This document shows, piece after piece, positions 1 to 9,203 of a stretch of 38,433 nt of DNA. Each line of letters starts with the position of its first letter. The stretch's first letter is position 1. Source of the stretch: Sphaerobacteraceae bacterium (GTDB lineage Bacteria; Chloroflexota; Chloroflexia; Thermomicrobiales; UBA6265); the NCBI GenBank assembly GCA_016781925.1, contig JADDPH010000097.1, positions 1 through 38,433 of the forward strand, given 5' to 3'. The notes beneath the pieces are model-generated. The model had not been told where the DNA came from and did no database searches. It saw only the letters and a list, made by a program, of their open reading frames with translations. The position numbers and the translations under genes were made by a program.

Positions 1-743
1 TGATCGGGGTTACGCCCTCCCCGTCGGAGGACACCCTCACTCACGGGACGTTTACTCGGTACGCGATGGCAGAGCCGTATGTCGAAGCGGTCCTTGCAGC
101 CGGAGGGATCCCGATAGTCCTTCCTCCCCAGGACGGCCACGCCGGCGCGCTGCTCGACACCGTTGACGGTCTCCTCCTGAGCGGCGGTGGTGATGTGGAA
201 CCGTCGCGCTTCGGTGACGATGTCGTCCACCCAGCGACGTATGGGCTCCATCCCCTTCGGGATCGGTTCGAACTCGCTTTGACAGCGACTGCATTGGAGC
301 GCGATCTCCCGCTCTTCTGCATCTGCCGTGGGATCCAAGTGCTGAACGTCGCTCTTGGTGGAACGCTCATCCAGCATGTGCCCGACCAGCATCCCCACGC
401 GGCTTCGCACCGTCAGCACGAGGCTGGCCTCAAGCCAGACGATGTCTCTCATCTCGTCCTTGCGGTGCCCGGGTCACCGCTGGAACGCGTCTACGGTCGA
501 CAAGAGATCGGCGTGAACTCCTACCATCACCAGGCGATCAAGGATGTTGCGCCGTCGCTGGAGGCAGCTGGCTACGGCCCGGACGGACTGATCGAAGCGG
601 TGATCGCGCCCCACAGTGGCTTCGTCCTCGGTGTTCAATGGCATCCTGAATTGATGTATCAGCGGCACGTCGAACACTTGGCTCCGTTTCGAGCCTTGGT
701 GCAGGCCGCGATGGTCCGCCGCCTGGCTACCAGCGCCGCGTAG
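1..743 (+). CDS. Gamma-glutamyl-gamma-aminobutyrate hydrolase-like peptidase C26 (5' end cut by window)
   Basis: A class I glutamine-amidotransferase-like hydrolase of the PuuD/peptidase C26 family, which cleaves gamma-glutamyl amide bonds in the cytoplasm. The reading frame is open to the window edge. The codons from base 3 encode IGVTPSPSEDT, the usual N-terminal strand of the family, so the ATG at 66 is internal; the base before the window plus the opening 'tg' could itself be a start codon. Visible motifs are LLLSGGGDVEPSRFG, the nucleophile elbow FCICRGIQVLNVALGG (Cys of CRG) and GVQWHPE carrying the catalytic His and Glu. The family includes PuuD of putrescine degradation, but no other polyamine gene is nearby, so the substrate is open. 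It converges on lon, with a hairpin between them. Confidence 0.88.
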   Translation, partial: IGVTPSPSEDTLTHGTFTRYAMAEPYVEAVLAAGGIPIVLPPQDGHAGALLDTVDGLLLSGGGDVEPSRFGDDVVHPATYGLHPLRDRFELALTATALERDLPLFCICRGIQVLNVALGGTLIQHVPDQHPHAASHRQHEAGLKPDDVSHLVLAVPGSPLERVYGRQEIGVNSYHHQAIKDVAPSLEAAGYGPDGLIEAVIAPHSGFVLGVQWHPELMYQRHVEHLAPFRALVQAAMVRRLATSAA

Positions 744-763
744 CGCTCAGGCGAGATGAAAAC

Positions 764-799
764 GAACGAGGGCGGGAGACTTCTCTCCCGCCCTCGTTC
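764..799. terminator. Bidirectional hairpin terminator between convergent genes
   Basis: A perfect 16-bp stem, 764-779 against 784-799, with loop CTTC. It lies 20 bases after the peptidase stop and 15 bases after the lon stop. On the minus strand the stem is followed by GTTTTC, a short U-tract; on the plus strand only by CTTTC. It probably ends transcription from both sides, best for lon. Confidence 0.85.
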
Positions 800-813
800 C
801 TTTCGCCTCGAGG

Positions 814-3390
814 TTATGTTCGAGCTGCTACCGGCTCTCGGGTTGCGGCCTGATCGCCAATCGCGGGCGCACCACCGGGTCGCTGCGTCATCCGGAACTC
901 GTCCGGCATTGCAGCGGCCAGCACGTCGTCCATCGTTGACGCAAGCACGAAGGTCATCTCCTCGTGGAGTTCCTTGGGTAGGTCGTCAAGATCGACCTCA
1001 TTGCGCTGCGGCAAGACGAAGGTGGTAATCCCCGCCCGCCGGGCAGCCAGCGCCTTCTCCTTAATTCCGCCCACCGGCAGAACCTGCCCGCGTAGGGTGA
1101 TCTCACCGGTCATCGCCACGTCCTCGCGGACCGGAATACCGGTCAGAAGCGAGACCAGGGCGGTCGTCATCCCTACACCAGCAGATGGGCCATCCTTGGG
1201 AATGGCTCCGGCAGGGACGTGGATGTGGAGATCCGACGACTGGTAGAAGTCCGGGTCGAGGCCGAGATCCTTCGCCCTCGAGCGGACGAAGGAGAGCGCC
1301 GCCTGGGCAGACTCCCTCATCACGTCACCGAGTTGCCCGGTCACCGTCATCGACCCCTTGCCCGGCATCCGCGTCGCTTCAAGGAACATGATGTCCCCGC
1401 CGACTCCGGTCACACCAACGCCAATCGCGACGCCGGGCTGGGACGTTCGCGCAGCCAGCTCCTCATAGAAGAAGCGGGGACGCCCAAGGAAGTCACGCAT
1501 CTCTTCGGGGCCAAAGGATGTCGCGACTTCACGTCCTTCGGCGATCCGGGTCGCGATCTTCCGGCAAACGGTGCCAATTTCACGTTCTAGGTTCCGGACG
1601 CCGGCCTCCCGGGTGTAGCCCTGGATCAACGAGAGCAGCCCCGCGTCGGTCCACTCGTACCGGTCTTCGGGCAAGCCGTGGGCCTTGAGTTGCTTCGGCA
1701 CCAGATACCGATGGGCAATGTGCAGCTTGTCCTCGTCGGTGTAGCCGCTGAGATCCAGGATCTCCATCCGGTCTCGAAGTGGGGCCGGAATCGGATCGAG
1801 CAGGTTCGCCGTGGCAATGAACATCACCCGCGACAAGTCGAAGGCGACGTCCAGGTAGTGATCCCGGAAGGAGTTATTCTGCTCCGGGTCCAACACCTCC
1901 AGCAAGGCGGAGGACGGGTCTCCCCGCCAGTCGTTGCCGATCTTGTCCACCTCATCCAGGACGAACACCGGGTCGTTGGTCCCCGCGCGCCGAATAGCCT
2001 GGATGATCCGTCCGGGCATGGCACCCACGTAGGTGCGCCGGTGGCCGCGGATTTCCGCCTCATCCCGCACACCACCGAGCGACATGCGTGTCAATTCGCG
2101 CCCGAGGGCACGGGCGATCGACTGAGCAAGGCTCGTCTTGCCCACTCCCGGCGGTCCCACAAAGCAAAGGATCGGCTCACGCCCGGGGGCGGCACCTTCC
2201 TCCCCCGCGATCTGCTGCTTGAGCTTGCGGACCGCCAGGTATTCCAGGATTCGGTCCTTGATCTTTTCCAGATCGTAGTGATCGTCGTCTAGCACCTGCC
2301 GGGAACGAGGGATGTCGATCTCACCCTCAGTGCTCTTGTTCCAAGGCAAGGTGGTCAGCCAATCGACGTACGTCTTGATCACGCCGTATTCGGCAGCTGC
2401 GGGCGGCAGTTTGCTCAGCCGGTCCAGCTCCCGCCGCGCCTCACGGGCGGCTTCCTCAGGCAATCCCGCCTCGTCGATTTTGGCGCGCAGCTCGGCGATC
2501 TCGGCATCGCCTTCGCCGCCTTCGCCCAACTCCTTCTGAATAGCCTTGAGCTGCTCGCGCAGGTAGTACTCCCGCTGCGTCTTGCTCAGCTCTTCCTGGA
2601 CATCCGTCTGAATTTTCTTGCCCAGCTCCAGAACGTCTAGTTCCTTAGCGATGAAGGTGTTGAGGGTCGTCAGCTTCTCCTGCACTGAGTCCAGTTCAAG
2701 CAGGTGCTGCCGCTCCTCAGCCTCCATCCGGAGGTTGGTTGCAACCAGATACACAAGGTGGCGCGGATCATCGACGTTCAACGCCGCCGTGACCAACTCG
2801 TCGGGAAGATGCGACACCAGTGAGACGAGCCGCTGGAACAGTTCCAGGGTGTTCCGGGTAAGCGCCTGGACCTCCACGGATTCGGCGACCGTCTCCGGCG
2901 CATGCTCGACCCGAGCGGTGAGATACGGCTCCTCACCAACAAACTCGGAGATCCGCATCCGCTCGAGGCCCTGGACGGCGAGACGAACGCTTCCATCCGG
3001 AACGCGCATCATCTGATGGATGGTGGCGATGGTCCCGACGCGGAGTACGTCGTCCGGGCCGGCGCCCTCCTGTTCAGCGTCCTTCTGGAGAACCAACGCG
3101 ACGGTTCGATCACCCGACATCACGTCGTCGATCAGCCGAAGCGAACGGGGCTGCGCCGCCGCGAGTGGCACGACCGTCAGCGGGAACACGACGGTGCCTC
3201 GCAGTGGCAGCACCGGGAGTACTCGAACGGTGCGGCTGCTCTCCCCACCCGGCTCATCTGTCCCGACCGTGTCGGCCTGCGCGGCCGGGGCCGTTTCATC
3301 TCCGCTAGTCGGGCTCGGCTCAGTCACCGGCTCCTCTTCAACAGCTTGATCGAGGGGACCCTGGGTAGGATCGTCGTGGAACATGGTCAT
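814..3390 (-). CDS. lon: ATP-dependent protease LonA
   Basis: A cytoplasmic AAA+ serine protease that unfolds and degrades damaged and regulatory proteins. The 858-residue product begins with a 50-residue Thr/Glu-rich extension, then the Lon N domain (about 57-250), a coiled-coil linker, the AAA+ module with Walker [10 protein letters not shown] (412-420) and Walker [10 protein letters not shown], and the protease domain with the Ser-Lys dyad in PKDGPSAG (Ser about 736) and GGIKEK (Lys about 777). About 40 extra residues follow the protease domain. ATG at 3390 lies three bases after the hsp20 stop, with GGAAGGGAG upstream, so the two genes form an operon; an in-frame ATG two codons later is possible. 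It is longer than E. coli Lon (784 aa) because of both extensions. Confidence 0.97.
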   Translation of the reverse strand: MTMFHDDPTQGPLDQAVEEEPVTEPSPTSGDETAPAAQADTVGTDEPGGESSRTVRVLPVLPLRGTVVFPLTVVPLAAAQPRSLRLIDDVMSGDRTVALVLQKDAEQEGAGPDDVLRVGTIATIHQMMRVPDGSVRLAVQGLERMRISEFVGEEPYLTARVEHAPETVAESVEVQALTRNTLELFQRLVSLVSHLPDELVTAALNVDDPRHLVYLVATNLRMEAEERQHLLELDSVQEKLTTLNTFIAKELDVLELGKKIQTDVQEELSKTQREYYLREQLKAIQKELGEGGEGDAEIAELRAKIDEAGLPEEAAREARRELDRLSKLPPAAAEYGVIKTYVDWLTTLPWNKSTEGEIDIPRSRQVLDDDHYDLEKIKDRILEYLAVRKLKQQIAGEEGAAPGREPILCFVGPPGVGKTSLAQSIARALGRELTRMSLGGVRDEAEIRGHRRTYVGAMPGRIIQAIRRAGTNDPVFVLDEVDKIGNDWRGDPSSALLEVLDPEQNNSFRDHYLDVAFDLSRVMFIATANLLDPIPAPLRDRMEILDLSGYTDEDKLHIAHRYLVPKQLKAHGLPEDRYEWTDAGLLSLIQGYTREAGVRNLEREIGTVCRKIATRIAEGREVATSFGPEEMRDFLGRPRFFYEELAARTSQPGVAIGVGVTGVGGDIMFLEATRMPGKGSMTVTGQLGDVMRESAQAALSFVRSRAKDLGLDPDFYQSSDLHIHVPAGAIPKDGPSAGVGMTTALVSLLTGIPVREDVAMTGEITLRGQVLPVGGIKEKALAARRAGITTFVLPQRNEVDLDDLPKELHEEMTFVLASTMDDVLAAAMPDEFRMTQRPGGAPAIGDQAATREPVAART

Positions 3391-3393
3391 GAG

Positions 3394-3864
3394 TTAGCGA
3401 ACTCCCTTCCCCCGCTCACCGTCTTCACCCGGCCGGCGCGGCACGATGGACCGCGGGGACAGCCGGGGCAGCACGATGCGAAGGAATCCGTTGTGATATT
3501 CCGCTTCCGTTTGATCAGCGTTGACCGGAAACGGGATGAAGACATCGGCGCCAAAGGCGCCATAGGGGATGCGAGCCTCGTGGTACGACCGCCGTTCATG
3601 CTGGCGGGAATCGGGACGCTCCCCACGGACCGAAAGCAGATCGCCATCGACGACGACACTTAACCGATCCTCGCTCATCCCCGCGATCTCAGCTTGGACA
3701 ACCAGGGCGTCGTCGGTCTCGAAGACCTCAAGTGGCGGACGCCAGAGGTTGCCCTGACCTGGCGCGGCAGACGGCCGAGCCGGCATCAGCGCCCGAAAGA
3801 CCTCCTCCATCTCCTGCTGTACCCGCTCTGGATCACGGGGCCTTGTCCGGCGAACGACGTACAT
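3394..3864 (-). CDS. Small heat shock protein, Hsp20/alpha-crystallin family
   Basis: An ATP-independent holdase chaperone of 156 residues. A short basic/acidic N arm is followed by the alpha-crystallin domain from about residue 44 (LEVFETDDALVVQAEIAGM) to the closing GFLRIVLPR near residue 128, the family signature. The tail contains SIVPRRP, a possible I-x-I/V anchor for oligomer assembly, and ends very basic. ATG at 3864 has AAGGAG five bases upstream. It is the first gene of an hsp20-lon operon, so chaperone and protease would be made together. A consensus -10 lies about 167 bases upstream, giving a long leader; I see no CIRCE or HAIR operator. Confidence 0.93.
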   Translation of the reverse strand: MYVVRRTRPRDPERVQQEMEEVFRALMPARPSAAPGQGNLWRPPLEVFETDDALVVQAEIAGMSEDRLSVVVDGDLLSVRGERPDSRQHERRSYHEARIPYGAFGADVFIPFPVNADQTEAEYHNGFLRIVLPRLSPRSIVPRRPGEDGERGKGVR

Positions 3865-4030
3865 CCTGGCTCCTTCGTCTCCGTCTGGGGGTGGAGGACC
3901 GCTCCCCGAGAATCAGCCACCGGCACGGCCTCGTCGTCTCGGTGCGGGTGTCATAGGCCATCCGACACTGATTCGTGTCCAGCACTAGCCTGGATCAAAC
4001 ACCCCATCCACCTCCGAGAGGTGTAGGAGG

Positions 4031-4036
4031 ATTATA
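4031..4036 (-). promoter_or_regulatory. Consensus -10 box for hsp20-lon
   Basis: The minus strand reads GAGTATAATCC, a perfect TATAAT. The best -35 at 17-base spacing (TAGCAA) is poor. Transcription would start near 4024 and leave a leader of about 160 nt before hsp20, which includes a small palindrome GACAC-N6-GTGTC at 3963-3978. An activator or a structured leader may compensate for the weak -35. Confidence 0.55.
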
Positions 4037-4339
4037 CTCTGTACATCGGTAAGTTGCTACGACTCGTATAAAGTTTTCAGCCTACCCGATCGGCTAGGTG
4101 AGAGGCCGGAAGGACCGTCGCCAGTGTCCTGTGCAGAATTCGGGCCGCGGGAACTGGTCGGACGTCCCCATTGCTGGACCGTCCCCCAAGGCCGATCTGG
4201 AGCGGGTGCGACACCACGTCCCGAGAAGGTACAGGGACCGAGGAGAGTCTGGTCACCTACACATGCGAACGCCTAGGCTTCCCGTCTCAAGCGTGGTCAC
4301 GAACCTGGGCGGACAGATGTGATTGAGCGGGGAACTACG

Positions 4340-4358
4340 GCCCGGCGGGACGCCGGGC
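4340..4358 (-). terminator. Hairpin downstream of the glycoside hydrolase gene
   Basis: A perfect 8-bp stem GCCCGGCG/CGCCGGGC with a three-base loop, 42 bases after the stop of the minus-strand gene. No U-tract follows on the minus strand, so it may be a weak or U-less terminator. Confidence 0.5.
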
Positions 4359-4400
4359 TTGCCTTGGCTCACGCGCACACTCACGAGGCGTGATTCGGCG

Positions 4401-6419
4401 TCAGGCCGCGTTGAGCGCGCCCTCCTGGTATTCGTTGGAGGGGTTCCATAGCATCCAGCCGCTGGCGCCGAAGTCCTCAGCCGCATCAATCTGGGCCCGA
4501 ACCTCAGCCGCGCCGTAGTCCCGGTATCCCTCAAGCGGCATCGAGAAATCCTGGAGCCACGGTCGGAACTTCAGCGCCGACCCCGGCACCTTCGCCTCAG
4601 CGATCTGCAGGCTTTCGAGGATCGTCTCGTACGGGTAGTCATTTGGGTGCCCTGGCGCCGACTTGATGTTTCCCTCACTGAAGTGGGAGGGATAGATCAT
4701 CATGCAGACGTAGTCCACCAACGGCACGATCTCGGCGAAATTCTGGCCGATCCCCTGCTCGTCGTCGACGAACGCCGTGTAGCCAAAGATGTCCGCCCCC
4801 AGCTTGATCCCTTTCGGTGCCAGCGTATCGTGAGTCAGCTGCAAGAAGCCCGTGATCGCCGCCTGCCGCGCCTCCGCGGTGTACTCCCGTCCGAAGTCGG
4901 CGGTCGTCAGGTCACCATCGGAGGGAAAGCGCACATAGTCGTACTGGATCTCATCGAACCCAAGTTGCGCTGCTTCCAGGGCCAGGTCGACGTTCGCCTG
5001 CCACAACTCCTCGTTGAAGGCGTTCACCCAGCCGACGCCGTCATAGTTACGCCAGAGGTCGCCGGTCACCTCGTCTATCACCGCCAGATCAGGTCGAGCA
5101 TAGGCAACCAGGGGATCCTGGAACACCACCATCCGCGCGATCGCATAGATGTTCCGGTCCTTGAGCTGCTTCAGCACGTCGTTCACATCATAGAGGGGCT
5201 GAACCGTCTCGGCGTCACGAAAGAAGGCGACCTGGCTGTCGTAATAGACGGTGTCTTGCTTGATGTCGACGACAAGCGCGTTCAATTCCGTGTCGTCGAT
5301 AAGTTGGATCAGACGCTCGACTTCGTCGGGGTCTGCCATGGTGTAGCCGTTGGCGTAGATCGCCTTGACCTGAACCCGCTCCAGGGCGGCATTCGCGGTG
5401 CGGTCGGCGGCGACAGGCACCCGCACTTCGGTAAACCCGGAGCCAGTGACAAGCACTTCCGTGACGTCGGCCGCGTTGGTGAGCCGGTACGTGCCGTCGC
5501 CCTGGGTCACTGCCACAGCATCGCCGGCGCTCACGATCGCCCCCTGGACGGGAGCACCGGAAGCATCCGTCACCAGCCCAGCAATCAATGATCGGCGCAT
5601 TGGGAGTTCAATGCGCGTGCGGTTCCCGATCGCTTCCTCGACCACACCGTAATCGCCAGCATCCACGCGTAGGCGGGCTTGGGCGGGAACACCAGTCAGG
5701 CTAAAGGTACCGTCCGACCCGGACATTACCGGGGCTGACGCCGGCACGCCGTCGGCAACTACCGACACGGAGGCGTTGCCGATTGGTTGCCCCGACTGAG
5801 AATCGGTCAGCACCCCGTCGACCCGGTCCGGTCGCAAGGTAAAGGCCTGACGCAGATCGCTCTGCTTGTCCAGTTGCCCCCGTACCGGCTCGTAGTTTTC
5901 CAGGTCGAGGGCGAATGGCACAGCCTCCGCCGGTCGCCGAAGCTTCACCTCGCCGCGCTCGTTGCTCGCGTACGTCTTGCCACCTATCGTGACCGACACG
6001 CCAGAGAGCGCCTGACCGGTGAAGCCGTCCGTCATCGCCAACGTCATCGTTGGAGGACGTGTGGCAGTTTGGATGGCGAAATTGCCAACCAGCAACATCA
6101 CGGGGACCACAAAGAGGAGGCTGTACCACCAGCTCACGGCGTCCCACCGGCGTCGTCGGCCGTCCCCGCCACGACGCGCGAACTCAGGCGCCGCCGAGCG
6201 GCTCTTTCGCCCCAGGGGCCACCGGAAGTTCGGCCGGTTGAGCGTGAGTCTGCTGGATCGGATCAGGGCACACCATCCATCACTGCCGCCGTGATTTGGG
6301 GGAACACTGCGGGGACCGGGCGGGGAGACCGGGGCGCGAGAGATCCCGCTGGCACGGCTGGAATCATATCCGGGAGGATCGTCTGGGAGGCCCAGGCGTG
6401 TTGACGAGATCGCCACCAC
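4401..6419 (-). CDS. Membrane-anchored putative glycoside hydrolase (DUF4015-type TIM barrel) with carboxypeptidase-regulatory-like repeats
   Basis: The C-terminal half (about 350-672 of the longest frame) resembles the DUF4015 putative glycoside hydrolase family, a TIM-barrel fold with GFDEIQYDYVRFPSDG as the clearest motif; Glu490 or Asp494 are catalytic candidates. Upstream are three Ig-like repeats of about 70 residues (123-196, 201-273, 278-347) of the carboxypeptidase-regulatory type, each with the pattern SG-x-P-x-x-x-A-x-V. A hydrophobic segment (about 97-115) after RRRRWD is a signal anchor, so the enzyme is outside the membrane. The start is uncertain. GTG at 6419 has no ribosome site and gives a disordered 90-residue arm; GTG at 6137 has GGTGGGA upstream and would place the anchor at the N terminus (578 aa). 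The substrate is unknown. Confidence 0.85.
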   Translation of the reverse strand: MVAISSTRLGLPDDPPGYDSSRASGISRAPVSPPGPRSVPPNHGGSDGWCALIRSSRLTLNRPNFRWPLGRKSRSAAPEFARRGGDGRRRRWDAVSWWYSLLFVVPVMLLVGNFAIQTATRPPTMTLAMTDGFTGQALSGVSVTIGGKTYASNERGEVKLRRPAEAVPFALDLENYEPVRGQLDKQSDLRQAFTLRPDRVDGVLTDSQSGQPIGNASVSVVADGVPASAPVMSGSDGTFSLTGVPAQARLRVDAGDYGVVEEAIGNRTRIELPMRRSLIAGLVTDASGAPVQGAIVSAGDAVAVTQGDGTYRLTNAADVTEVLVTGSGFTEVRVPVAADRTANAALERVQVKAIYANGYTMADPDEVERLIQLIDDTELNALVVDIKQDTVYYDSQVAFFRDAETVQPLYDVNDVLKQLKDRNIYAIARMVVFQDPLVAYARPDLAVIDEVTGDLWRNYDGVGWVNAFNEELWQANVDLALEAAQLGFDEIQYDYVRFPSDGDLTTADFGREYTAEARQAAITGFLQLTHDTLAPKGIKLGADIFGYTAFVDDEQGIGQNFAEIVPLVDYVCMMIYPSHFSEGNIKSAPGHPNDYPYETILESLQIAEAKVPGSALKFRPWLQDFSMPLEGYRDYGAAEVRAQIDAAEDFGASGWMLWNPSNEYQEGALNAA

Positions 6420-6460
6420 ACGGACACACCGGCAGCATCCTCAAAAAGCCACAGACCAAG

Positions 6461-6469
6461 AGTGTAGCA
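6461..6469 (-). promoter_or_regulatory. Extended -10 promoter for the glycoside hydrolase gene
   Basis: The minus strand reads TGTGCTACACT, a TGn extension joined to TACACT. No good -35 is seen. The predicted start near 6454 favours translation beginning close to 6419, or a long leader if GTG 6137 is used. Confidence 0.45.
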
Positions 6470-6506
6470 CAGCGGCCGTACGCCCCGTTGGCTCGTCCAT
6501 CCGTGT

Positions 6507-6536
6507 TTGACACGTTGCCTAGCACCCAAGGATAAT
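6507..6536 (+). promoter_or_regulatory. Sigma70-type promoter for the polyprenyl synthase gene
   Basis: TTGACA at 6507-6512 and GATAAT at 6531-6536 are separated by 18 bases, the best two-box promoter in the window. Transcription would start near 6543, about 64 bases before the GTG start codon. Confidence 0.75.
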
Positions 6537-6606
6537 CGACCATGAGTGCGTACCGATTTTCACAATCGGCCGGGAACTCGCAGTCGGCAGGCACAGGACA
6601 CGGCGC

Positions 6607-7593
6607 GTGAAAGTGCGGACCCAGGACGTGTTCGAGACGATGCACGCCGACCTGGCCCACGTCGACGCTCGCGTCGCACAGGCCGCCACGGTCGACTTCC
6701 CGATCGTCTCCTCCCTTGTCGGCGAGATCGTGCGAGCGGGCGGAAAGCGGCTTCGGCCTCTCGTCTTGCTGCTCGCGGGTCGTGGCTACCACTACCATCT
6801 CGAACCTCTCGTCACGGCCGCCGCGGGCGTGGAACTGCTCCATACCGCGTCGCTGATCCACGATGACAACATCGACCGTGCTGCCCTCCGGCGCGGGAAA
6901 GCGACCTTGAACTCCAAACTCAGCTCGGGCGCCGTCATCCTCGTCGGGGACTTCCTGTTTGCCCAATCGGCTATGCTCGCCGCCGCGACGGAGAACACTC
7001 GCGTCGTCGCCGTCTTCGCCTCCACCCTGGGCGACATTTGTGATGGGCAGCTTCGGGAGATGTTCGACGCTCATCGGCTGGACCAGACCCGCGAGGAGTA
7101 CGAGCGGCGCATCTTCGGCAAGACCGCATCACTCTTTGCCGGCGCGGCGGAAATGGGTGCCATCCTCGGCGGAGCGCCCGAATCCGACATCCAGGCCCTT
7201 CGGGACTACGGTGCACACCTCGGCCTAGCTTTCCAAATCATGGATGATGTCCTGGACCTTCGAGAAGACACCGCTGAGTTAGGCAAACCCGCCGGCAACG
7301 ACCTGCGCCAAGGCACAGTCACGCTCCCCACCATGCTCTACGCTGCCACGCTCCCAGCAGCGTCCTCCGAAGCTGACGTCCTTCGCGCTGTTGTCGCCGG
7401 AGACCGTGACGATCCGGCGGCAATCGCCGAGGTGGTTGCCAGCATCCGGTCCTCGGGAGCGCTCGTCAGTGCGACGGCAGTGGCTCAGTCCTATGTTGAG
7501 CGCGCGAAGGCCCATCTCCTAGCAGTCCCTGATGAGGAGACACGCGACCTTCTGGAACAGGTCGCCGACTTTGCCCTCGCCCGCTCCACCTAG
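6607..7593 (+). CDS. Trans-isoprenyl diphosphate synthase (polyprenyl synthetase)
   Basis: It condenses isopentenyl diphosphate units onto an allylic primer to make the long all-trans chain of quinones or related lipids. The 328-residue protein shows GGKRLRP (45-51), the first aspartate motif DDNID (86-90) and the second DDVLD (213-217) followed by GKPAGNDLRQG. The size and motif layout match heptaprenyl/octaprenyl/solanesyl synthases rather than the farnesyl type, but chain length cannot be read with certainty. GTG at 6607 has AGGA upstream; GTG 6613 or ATG 6640 are alternatives. It has its own promoter and no menaquinone gene neighbours. The downstream gene converges on it. Confidence 0.93.
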   Translation: MKVRTQDVFETMHADLAHVDARVAQAATVDFPIVSSLVGEIVRAGGKRLRPLVLLLAGRGYHYHLEPLVTAAAGVELLHTASLIHDDNIDRAALRRGKATLNSKLSSGAVILVGDFLFAQSAMLAAATENTRVVAVFASTLGDICDGQLREMFDAHRLDQTREEYERRIFGKTASLFAGAAEMGAILGGAPESDIQALRDYGAHLGLAFQIMDDVLDLREDTAELGKPAGNDLRQGTVTLPTMLYAATLPAASSEADVLRAVVAGDRDDPAAIAEVVASIRSSGALVSATAVAQSYVERAKAHLLAVPDEETRDLLEQVADFALARST

Positions 7594-7707
7594 CCCACTC
7601 CATCTCGGGACGCGCCGGTCGTCCTGACATGGCTCACCTTCGTCGAGGCAGCGACTTCACAACGGGCACATCACCACCCTACAGGTGGGTCCGCTCCTCG
7701 TGCCGGT

Positions 7708-8352
7708 CTACGAGACGGGCGTTGCTGAGTCAGCAACCGACTCAATCGGCAGCACGCCGTCAATCAGCCAGCGGTCGCCCTCGCGGGCAAAGAGAACGAA
7801 CACGGCAATGTCGGGAAGGCTCGTGCCAACCAGGACCGGCTGGACGATGCCTCCAATCCGACCATCAGGCAGGAGCCGCAAATCAACGGGCGCAGTGTAG
7901 GCGAGCTGCTGATCGGCCGGGAGGTCGAGTGGCACGGGCAGGACGGCAGCGAGTTCATTCGATCCTCCGGCGAGCGCCCCTGCCACCAACGCTGCTAACT
8001 CATCGAGATACCGGTCGCTCACCAATGCCACGGCGCGGAACGGATCGCGCGCGTTCGCACACGCCACCAACTCCCGTACCGTCCGCTCGACGGCCACGGC
8101 ATCGGCCGGATCTGGCGGCGGCCCCATCGGCAGCGCATCCCGGTGAGTCGGGGTCGGAATCGTGGCAGGGGTGCTCACGTCAGCTCCGCCTGCCAGGGCG
8201 AGCAACTCCATCGTGTTTCGGGCCGGCACCTGGCACTCCCCGGGCGCCGGAATGTCCAGGCCCGCCGCTGGCGTCGCCGGCTGAGCAGCCACGCGATCCG
8301 CCCCCGTGAGCGCGGCCACGACAAGAACGAGCCAAACGAGGGAGACCCGCAT
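7708..8352 (-). CDS. Secreted hypothetical protein, possible NTF2-like fold
   Basis: I do not recognise a named family. The 214-residue product has a Sec-type signal peptide (residues 1-24, ending GADRVAAQ with an A-A cleavage context) and no lipobox Cys. A Pro/Ala-rich linker follows, then a domain from about residue 85 with helices around a region beginning VRELVACANARDP and a last strand pair containing FAREGDRWLIDGVLPI. That pattern, helices followed by a curved sheet ending in W-x-I-D-G, is common in NTF2/SnoaL-like secreted proteins of actinobacteria and Chloroflexota; this is inference. It lies 85 bases downstream of another minus-strand unknown and may be cotranscribed. Confidence 0.7.
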   Translation of the reverse strand: MRVSLVWLVLVVAALTGADRVAAQPATPAAGLDIPAPGECQVPARNTMELLALAGGADVSTPATIPTPTHRDALPMGPPPDPADAVAVERTVRELVACANARDPFRAVALVSDRYLDELAALVAGALAGGSNELAAVLPVPLDLPADQQLAYTAPVDLRLLPDGRIGGIVQPVLVGTSLPDIAVFVLFAREGDRWLIDGVLPIESVADSATPVS

Positions 8353-8437
8353 CCAGGCACACTCCGATCGACAGGCACGGTCCCCGTCACCATCGGCGAC
8401 GGAAGCGTCGGCCTCAAATCCCGGCAGGAGATGGTTC

Positions 8438-9034
8438 CTAGAGAGCGACGAGGCTCGTCTCGTACATACGTCGGAAGAGCCGCTCCCAGTAGGTGCGCGT
8501 CGGATCGACCGTTTGGAACTCGGCTTCCAATTCCTGCGGCATGTCTGGCGTCAGCAAGATGGTCGCCAGCCGCTGCCGGTAACGCCCGTCGATTGTCTGG
8601 TCCAGCAGATGCGCCTCATGACGGTGCGCTGGCTTCAGTCCAACCAGCACGAGGAGATCTGTGCTGATCATCTGATCATAGGTATTCCGCGTGATCTGAG
8701 TCGCCAGCTCGTACTCCCGCCTGGCTTTCCCGTCCATCATCTCGTCCTCGACGGCCGGCGCCAGCTTGGGCAAGCCGACCTCGTGGACGTAGGCACTGAG
8801 CGCGAAGTCGCGCCAGGGCATGACGTAGGAGGAGACGTCGGAGTCAAGTTCACCTAGGCGATGCTGGATGAATGCCGAAATGCGGGTGGAGCGACCGGGA
8901 GCCGCGTTGAAGATGAACCAGCCCTGCCCCTGGCGAAGTCGTGCGTCAAACGCGTCAAAGTAGAGGCTGAGACGCTGGAGCAGATCCCGATCTTGAACGG
9001 GGGCATGCTCCACGATCGAGGCGGCATCGGCCAT
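8438..9034 (-). CDS. Conserved-looking hypothetical protein
   Basis: I do not recognise this 198-residue cytoplasmic protein. It has no signal peptide or membrane segment. It is mostly helical by appearance, with an early aromatic-rich stretch LSLYFDAFDARLRQGQGW, then FNAAPGRSTR, which looks superficially like a P-loop but lacks the G-K-S/T ending. The C-terminal half is rich in charged helices (QITRNTYDQMIS and ERLFRRMYETSL). ATG at 9034 is preferred over the adjoining GTG because GGGGAGG lies six bases upstream. It has its own candidate promoter and is followed after 85 bases by the secreted protein gene. Confidence 0.7.
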   Translation of the reverse strand: MADAASIVEHAPVQDRDLLQRLSLYFDAFDARLRQGQGWFIFNAAPGRSTRISAFIQHRLGELDSDVSSYVMPWRDFALSAYVHEVGLPKLAPAVEDEMMDGKARREYELATQITRNTYDQMISTDLLVLVGLKPAHRHEAHLLDQTIDGRYRQRLATILLTPDMPQELEAEFQTVDPTRTYWERLFRRMYETSLVAL

Positions 9035-9096
9035 CACGGACCTCCCCGGAACCCTATCTCACCCAAGCCGCGAAGTCGGGGCGATAGCGTCCTCTA

Positions 9097-9126
9097 TCCA
9101 TAGCACACCGACGCTAGGATTGAAAA
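9097..9126 (-). promoter_or_regulatory. Promoter upstream of the 8438-9034 gene
   Basis: On the minus strand TTTTCA and TATGGA are separated by 18 bases, and the -10 is preceded by TGTGC (TGn extension). Transcription would begin near 9090, about 56 bases before the ATG. Confidence 0.45.
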
Positions 9127-9203
9127 CACCCCGGCCACGCCGCCGGCACCTCGCCACCTCCAGGACTCCTGCGCTGTTGGACGCATGGGCGCCCCGTCGG
9201 CGG

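Larger units (their letters stand above)
3865..4400. other. Intergenic region without a recognisable gene
   Basis: This 536-base stretch holds the hsp20 leader and promoter on its left side and a terminator-like hairpin on its right. A short plus-strand reading frame of 74 codons (4098-4322) has no ribosome binding site, low-complexity content and no family likeness, and I do not call it. I tested the segment 4098-4210 by eye for SRP RNA, RNase P and 6S features without a convincing match. Nothing else is recognised. Confidence 0.6.

Noticed and set aside
4098-4210. SRP-RNA-like stretch with GGCCGGAAGGACC
   Set aside because: A GGAA tetraloop stem is present, but the conserved flanks (AGCAGC on the 3' side and the GUCAGG side) are not, and the outer helix does not form.
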